A stretch of 11,078 nt of DNA from Alphaproteobacteria bacterium (GTDB taxonomy: Bacteria > Pseudomonadota > Alphaproteobacteria > Sphingomonadales > Sphingomonadaceae). A program made the translations under genes and the position numbers. The stretch's first letter is position 1. Each line of letters opens with the position of its first letter. The stretch is from positions 1-11,078 of the forward strand of contig JAENVZ010000248.1 in the NCBI GenBank assembly GCA_016650315.1, written 5' to 3'. This document shows positions 8,481 through 11,078 of this stretch, piece by piece. The notes under the pieces were generated by a model. That model saw only the letters and a program-made list of their open reading frames with translations. It did not search any database and was not told the origin of the DNA.

Positions 8481-8520
8481 CAAACTTCCCCAAAACTTCC
8501 TCAAAACTTCCAAAGATTCC
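8481..8520. repeat. Four phased copies of CAAAACTTCC in the icd-psd promoter region
   Basis: Copies start at 8481 (CAAACTTCC), 8491 (CAAAACTTCC), 8502 (CAAAACTTCC) and 8511 (CAAAGATTCC, one base shared with the previous copy). The TTCC ends are spaced 11, 11 and 9 bases, close to one helical turn. The array sits in the 180-base gap (8400-8579) between the divergent icd and psd genes; apart from this and the candidate icd promoter I see nothing else in the gap. Confidence 0.7.
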
Positions 8521-8579
8521 TGCTGACGTCCGTTCTCTGGGCCGTTGTATCTGCGCAGATGAGGCTCTAAAGAACGCCC

Positions 8580-9311
8580 ATGACATCAAAAAATACTTAT
8601 GTAGCACCGGCAGGCAGCGTCAAATGGCGATTTCCGGCCGTCCATCCCGAGGGCCGCAAATTCGCTGCGATCGCAGCGGCTATTACGGTGTTGGCCTGGC
8701 TTTTTGCGCCGTTGCTGACATGGCCCCTGATTATCGTAACAATTTGGGTTCTTGCCTTTTTTCGTGATCCTGTACGGTCAACACCGCTGGATGACAGCCT
8801 GATCATTGCGCCTGCGGACGGCCTGATCACCCTGATCCAGAATGTGCCGCCACCGCGCGAGTTGTTGGGTCCTGATGGATTGGGCGATGCGGAAATGACC
8901 CGCATTTCGATTTTCATGAGCGTGTTCGACGTGCATATCAATCGCACGCCCATCGGCGGGACGATCAAGGCGGTCATCTATATTGCGGGCAAATTTCTCA
9001 ACGCCGACCTCGACAAGGCGAGTGAGGATAATGAGCGTCAGCATATATTGGTTGAACGCAGCGATGGCGTGCGAATCGGCTTTACCCAGATCGCGGGCCT
9101 GGTGGCGCGGCGAATCGTGCCGTTTGTGAAACCGGGCGATATTGTCGCGGGCGGGCAGCGGATCGGTCTTATCCGCTTTGGCAGCCGGGTTGATGTCTAC
9201 CTGCCCCATGGTACCGCGCCGCGCGTGACATTGGGTCAGCGGTCGGTGGCCGGGGAAACGGTGCTGGCGAAACTTAATGATGGAACATCGGTAACGGGCG
9301 TATCGCAATGA
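8580..9311 (+). CDS. psd: Phosphatidylserine decarboxylase, short form
   Basis: Converts phosphatidylserine to phosphatidylethanolamine at the inner membrane. The 243-residue proenzyme has a hydrophobic N-terminal region (about residues 28-61, one or two spans), the APADG motif (77-81), [14 protein letters not shown] (112-125) with Asp117 and His119, and the self-cleavage site RFGSR, where Gly201-Ser202 should split so that Ser202 becomes the pyruvoyl group. The GS site, in place of LGST, and the short length put it in the compact Psd group also found in rhizobia. The ribosome binding site is weak (AAAGAA at 8569-8574). The stop overlaps the pssA start (ATGA, 9308-9311), so the two consecutive steps of PE synthesis are coupled. 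Confidence 0.95.
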   Translation: MTSKNTYVAPAGSVKWRFPAVHPEGRKFAAIAAAITVLAWLFAPLLTWPLIIVTIWVLAFFRDPVRSTPLDDSLIIAPADGLITLIQNVPPPRELLGPDGLGDAEMTRISIFMSVFDVHINRTPIGGTIKAVIYIAGKFLNADLDKASEDNERQHILVERSDGVRIGFTQIAGLVARRIVPFVKPGDIVAGGQRIGLIRFGSRVDVYLPHGTAPRVTLGQRSVAGETVLAKLNDGTSVTGVSQ

Positions 9312-10075
9312 CGGAGCCAGAGCGCCGTTTCATGCGGGGACCCCGGCGCGGCATCAGCCTGCGGCAAGTGGCGCCCAATGCAGTGACGGCCATGGCGTTG
9401 TGCTTTGGCCTGACCGGTGTCAGGTTTGCGGTTGCAGGGGAGTGGGAAAAAGCATTGGCCGTCATCGTCTTTGCCGGTGTGCTGGACGGTCTGGACGGAC
9501 GCATCGCGCGGTTGCTTAAAGGGGAAAGCCGGTTCGGGGCTGAACTTGATTCCTTGTCCGATGTCATCGCCTTTGGCGTATCGCCAGCGATCGTCATTTA
9601 CCTTTGGTCGCTGCAATATCTGCCGAAATTCGGCTGGATCATTGCATTGGCCCATGCCGTATGTTGTGCGCTGCGGCTGGCGCGGTTCAACGCCAATATC
9701 GACGCGGACGATCAGCCGCATAAATCAGCGGGCTTCATGACCGGCGTTCCAGCGCCTGTAGGGGCAGGTCTTGCCTTCGTGCCGGTCTATCTGTGGCTCA
9801 CTACAGGCATGGATATTTTCAGGGCTTCTTATGTGGTGGGGCCTTGGGTGGCGCTGATCGCTTTCCTGATGATCTCCAATGTTGCGACCTATAGCTGGGG
9901 TTCGCTGCGCCTGCGCAAGAATATACGGTTGGAGGCGATTGCGCTGGTCGGTCTGTTGAGTGCATCGCTGATTACCGCGCCCTGGTTGACGCTGCTGGCG
10001 ATCAGCATTCTGTATCTGGGGTTGATACCCTTTGGCGTCGTCAGCTATGCCAAGGTCAGGCGGCTGCGGGGTTGA
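9308..10075 (+). CDS. pssA: CDP-diacylglycerol-serine O-phosphatidyltransferase
   Basis: Makes phosphatidylserine from CDP-diacylglycerol and serine, the substrate of the neighbouring Psd. The 255-residue membrane protein has the complete CDP-alcohol phosphatidyltransferase motif at residues 60-85: Asp60, Asp63-Gly64, Ala67-Arg68, Gly77, Asp81 and Asp85. About six to eight hydrophobic spans follow, with the LRLARFN segment typical of bacterial type II PssA after residue 120. The ATG overlaps the psd stop. Its last 20 bases overlap the end of the converging small gene, and no terminator is visible. Confidence 0.95.
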   Translation: MTEPERRFMRGPRRGISLRQVAPNAVTAMALCFGLTGVRFAVAGEWEKALAVIVFAGVLDGLDGRIARLLKGESRFGAELDSLSDVIAFGVSPAIVIYLWSLQYLPKFGWIIALAHAVCCALRLARFNANIDADDQPHKSAGFMTGVPAPVGAGLAFVPVYLWLTTGMDIFRASYVVGPWVALIAFLMISNVATYSWGSLRLRKNIRLEAIALVGLLSASLITAPWLTLLAISILYLGLIPFGVVSYAKVRRLRG

Positions 10076-10304
10076 ACGCGTCCGCGCTGGGGCGGCTGAA
10101 GCGCGTCCGCGTCAGAGACACCGACCGGACAGTGCGGGCAGAGCGGCGTACCGGAACCTGCCAGGGCGCTATGCAGCGGGATGAGGCCTGAAAGGTCAGC
10201 GCTGCAATCATCTTGTCCCGATAAGCGAAAAACATGACGGTGATGACCGTCATGGCCGCCACGAATGCGCCTGCGAAAATGCATGAAGCCACAATATGAA
10301 ACAT
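10056..10304 (-). CDS. Small single-span membrane protein, candidate SOS-induced
   Basis: An 82-residue protein I do not recognise by name. Residues 3-27 form one strongly hydrophobic segment (IVASCIFAGAFVAAMTVITV, then MFFA), followed at once by YRDK and a basic tail with at least eight Arg, so the tail should be cytoplasmic. The start at 10304 (MFHIVAS) is chosen because AAAGGA lies 6 bases upstream; an in-frame ATG six codons earlier lacks such a site. Upstream, on the same strand, are a TTGACA -35 and a LexA-type box. The end overlaps pssA by 20 bases. SOS control, small size and one membrane segment recall the Caulobacter division inhibitors SidA and DidA, but no sequence similarity is claimed. 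Location, ribosome binding site and promoter support a real gene; the function is inferred. Confidence 0.65.
   Translation of the reverse strand: MFHIVASCIFAGAFVAAMTVITVMFFAYRDKMIAALTFQASSRCIAPWQVPVRRSARTVRSVSLTRTRFSRPSADAFNPAAA
10228..10254 (-). other. Terminator-like hairpin inside the small membrane-protein gene
   Basis: Perfect 9-base arms CATGACGGT (10233-10241) and ACCGTCATG (10246-10254) enclose a 4-base loop. In the direction of the small gene the stem is followed directly by TTTTT (10232-10228). It covers codons 17-25 (MTVITVM, then FF). It has the form of an intrinsic terminator or attenuator but lies inside the coding sequence, so it may equally be a coincidence of the Val/Thr/Met codons. 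Confidence 0.4.
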
Positions 10305-10341
10305 ATGCGTTCCTTTCATCAATCATTCTGCTGCTCCCCGG

Positions 10342-10367
10342 ATTTTCGCACCTGGAAAGGCGAATAT
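10342..10367 (-). other. Leader hairpin upstream of the small gene
   Basis: Plus-strand ATTTTCGC (10342-10349) can pair with GCGAATAT (10360-10367) at 7 of 8 positions around a 10-base loop. It would lie in the 5' untranslated part of the small gene's mRNA. No known riboswitch form is recognised. Confidence 0.3.
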
Positions 10368-10384
10368 TCTCGATTCAGAAGCAA

Positions 10385-10400
10385 TGTTCATGATTTGTTC
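10385..10400. promoter_or_regulatory. LexA (SOS) box, alphaproteobacterial type
   Basis: TGTTC (10385-10389), six bases, TGTTC (10396-10400): this contains the direct repeat GTTC-N7-GTTC bound by alphaproteobacterial LexA. It lies 81 bases ahead of the small gene's ATG and across its presumed -10 region, where a bound repressor would block transcription. It is also ~145 bases ahead of rpsB, outside the rpsB promoter candidate. Confidence 0.65.
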
Positions 10401-10420
10401 TAGTTTATCGCATCTGTCAA
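10392..10420 (-). promoter_or_regulatory. Candidate promoter of the small membrane-protein gene
   Basis: A perfect TTGACA -35 lies at 10415-10420 on the minus strand. With a 16-17 base spacer the -10 falls at 10392-10398 (ACAAAT or CAAATC), a weak match embedded in the LexA box. The leader would be about 80 bases. Confidence 0.5.
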
Positions 10421-10423
10421 GTC

Positions 10424-10452
10424 TTGCCTTTGTTGATGCGTGGAGGTATGGC
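10424..10452 (+). promoter_or_regulatory. Candidate promoter of rpsB
   Basis: TTGCCT (10424-10429) and TATGGC (10447-10452) are 17 bases apart, giving a leader of about 85 bases. The -35 adjoins the oppositely directed TTGACA of the small gene, so the two promoters are back to back. Confidence 0.4.
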
Positions 10453-10532
10453 CCGCCTCCTATTCCACATGGGAATCGCACATACCGGTGCCGGGCGTAA
10501 GCGCGGTCACTGATTCCCAGAGGCTTAACCGG
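10451..10532 (+). promoter_or_regulatory. Structured rpsB leader with alternative pairings
   Basis: Several complementary segments are visible: GCCCG (10451-10455) with CGGGC (10492-10496); ATTCC (10462-10466) with GGAAT (10472-10476); GGGAATC (10471-10477) with GATTCCC (10512-10518); and CCGGT (10485-10489) with ACCGG (10528-10532), the last touching the ribosome binding site. The second and third cannot form together. This could be an S2 autoregulatory leader; no match to a known motif was tested. Confidence 0.35.
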
Positions 10533-10538
10533 AAGGAG
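10531..10538 (+). promoter_or_regulatory. Ribosome binding site of rpsB
   Basis: GGAAGGAG lies 7 bases before the rpsB ATG, a near-ideal site as expected for a ribosomal protein gene. Confidence 0.9.
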
Positions 10539-10545
10539 AAAGATT

Positions 10546-11078
10546 ATGGCGGCACCTGTCGTCACGATGCAGCAATTGATTGAGGCCGGAGCGCATTTCG
10601 GCCACCAGACCCACCGCTGGAACCCGCGCATGAAGCCGTATATTTTCGGCGAGCGGAACGGCATTCACATTCTCGACCTGTCGCAGTCCGTGCCGCTGTT
10701 TGCGCGCGCGCTCGATTTCGTGTCGCAGAGCGTGGCCCGTGGCGGCAAGGTTCTGTTCGTCGGCACCAAGCGCCAGGCGCAGGACCCGATTGCCGAGGCA
10801 GCCCGTCGTTCGGGCCAGCATTTCGTCAACCACCGCTGGCTGGGCGGCATGCTCACCAACTGGAAGACGATTTCGCAGTCGATCAAGCGTTTCAAGACGC
10901 TTGAGGAGCAGCTTTCGGGCGACACCGCCGGCCTGACCAAGAAGGAAGTGCTCCAGCAGACCCGCGAGCGCGACAAGCTCGAGAAGAGCCTTGGCGGGAT
11001 CCGCGACATGGGCGGGCTTCCCGACGTCATGTTCGTGATCGATTCGAACAAGGAAGAGCTGGCGATCAAGGAAGCCAA
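10546..11078 (+). CDS. rpsB: 30S ribosomal protein S2 (partial, cut by right edge)
   Basis: S2 binds late to the 30S subunit and is needed for S1 to join it. The first 177 codons are present; the family is usually 240-260 residues, so about 70% is seen. Visible are the N-terminal [20 protein letters not shown] motif with the conserved [41 protein letters not shown], then the coiled-coil insertion ([18 protein letters not shown]) and [11 protein letters not shown]. Codon choice shifts to strongly G/C-ending, typical of a highly expressed gene. tsf normally follows. Confidence 0.97.
   Translation, partial: MAAPVVTMQQLIEAGAHFGHQTHRWNPRMKPYIFGERNGIHILDLSQSVPLFARALDFVSQSVARGGKVLFVGTKRQAQDPIAEAARRSGQHFVNHRWLGGMLTNWKTISQSIKRFKTLEEQLSGDTAGLTKKEVLQQTRERDKLEKSLGGIRDMGGLPDVMFVIDSNKEELAIKEA

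Noticed and set aside
7062..8570. Long plus-strand open frame (502 codons) opposite icd
   Set aside because: It mirrors the icd reading frame on a GC-rich strand; the icd protein is unmistakable, and the antisense translation has no domain-like features.
10077..10111. Ten-base direct repeat CGCGTCCGCG (10077-10086 and 10102-10111)
   Set aside because: It lies in the Arg-rich tail codons of the small gene, its 25-base period is not a codon multiple, and a simple GC-rich repeat of this size is not notable by itself.
1..11078. CRISPR arrays, tRNA genes, insertion sequences
   Set aside because: No regularly spaced repeats with spacers, no cloverleaf-like segments and no transposase-like frames were seen.

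Overview
The window reads as a chromosomal segment of an alphaproteobacterium, most likely a sphingomonad (Sphingobium/Sphingomonas-like). The evidence is the nagZ-scpA-scpB-tatA-tatB-tatC gene order, the protein sequences themselves, a eukaryote-type NADP isocitrate dehydrogenase, the short psd-pssA pair, GC-rich codon use and an alphaproteobacterial type of LexA box. Assignments rest on recognised motifs and family knowledge; no search was run.

Left block (about 1-3719, plus strand): a nagZ gene whose 5' third is missing, followed by scpA, scpB, tatA, tatB and tatC. nagZ/scpA, scpA/scpB and tatB/tatC overlap by the four-base ATGA arrangement, so this is one tightly coupled operon joining peptidoglycan recycling, the SMC kleisin complex and the twin-arginine translocase. 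The first ~85 bases do not continue nagZ: they carry two in-frame stops and look like an unrelated sequence joined to the gene.

Middle block (3712-8399, minus strand): a KefB-type cation/proton antiporter with an RCK domain, a GNAT acetyltransferase-nitrilase fusion protein and icd. icd and the fusion gene are 23 bases apart and probably co-transcribed. The antiporter converges on tatC, and the two genes share a palindrome that supplies the end of both proteins.

Right block (8400-11078): a 180-base divergent promoter region with phased CAAAACTTCC-like repeats; psd and pssA (phosphatidylserine synthesis and its decarboxylation to phosphatidylethanolamine) on the plus strand; a small membrane-protein gene on the minus strand; and rpsB (ribosomal protein S2), which runs off the right edge.

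The most interesting spot is the gap between the small gene and rpsB. It holds a TGTTC-N6-TGTTC repeat matching the alphaproteobacterial LexA (SOS) box. The box lies where the -10 region would be, just downstream of a perfect TTGACA -35 pointing at the 82-residue, single-membrane-segment protein. That is the layout of an SOS-induced small membrane protein of the division-inhibitor kind. The same gene also carries a terminator-like hairpin inside its membrane-segment codons.
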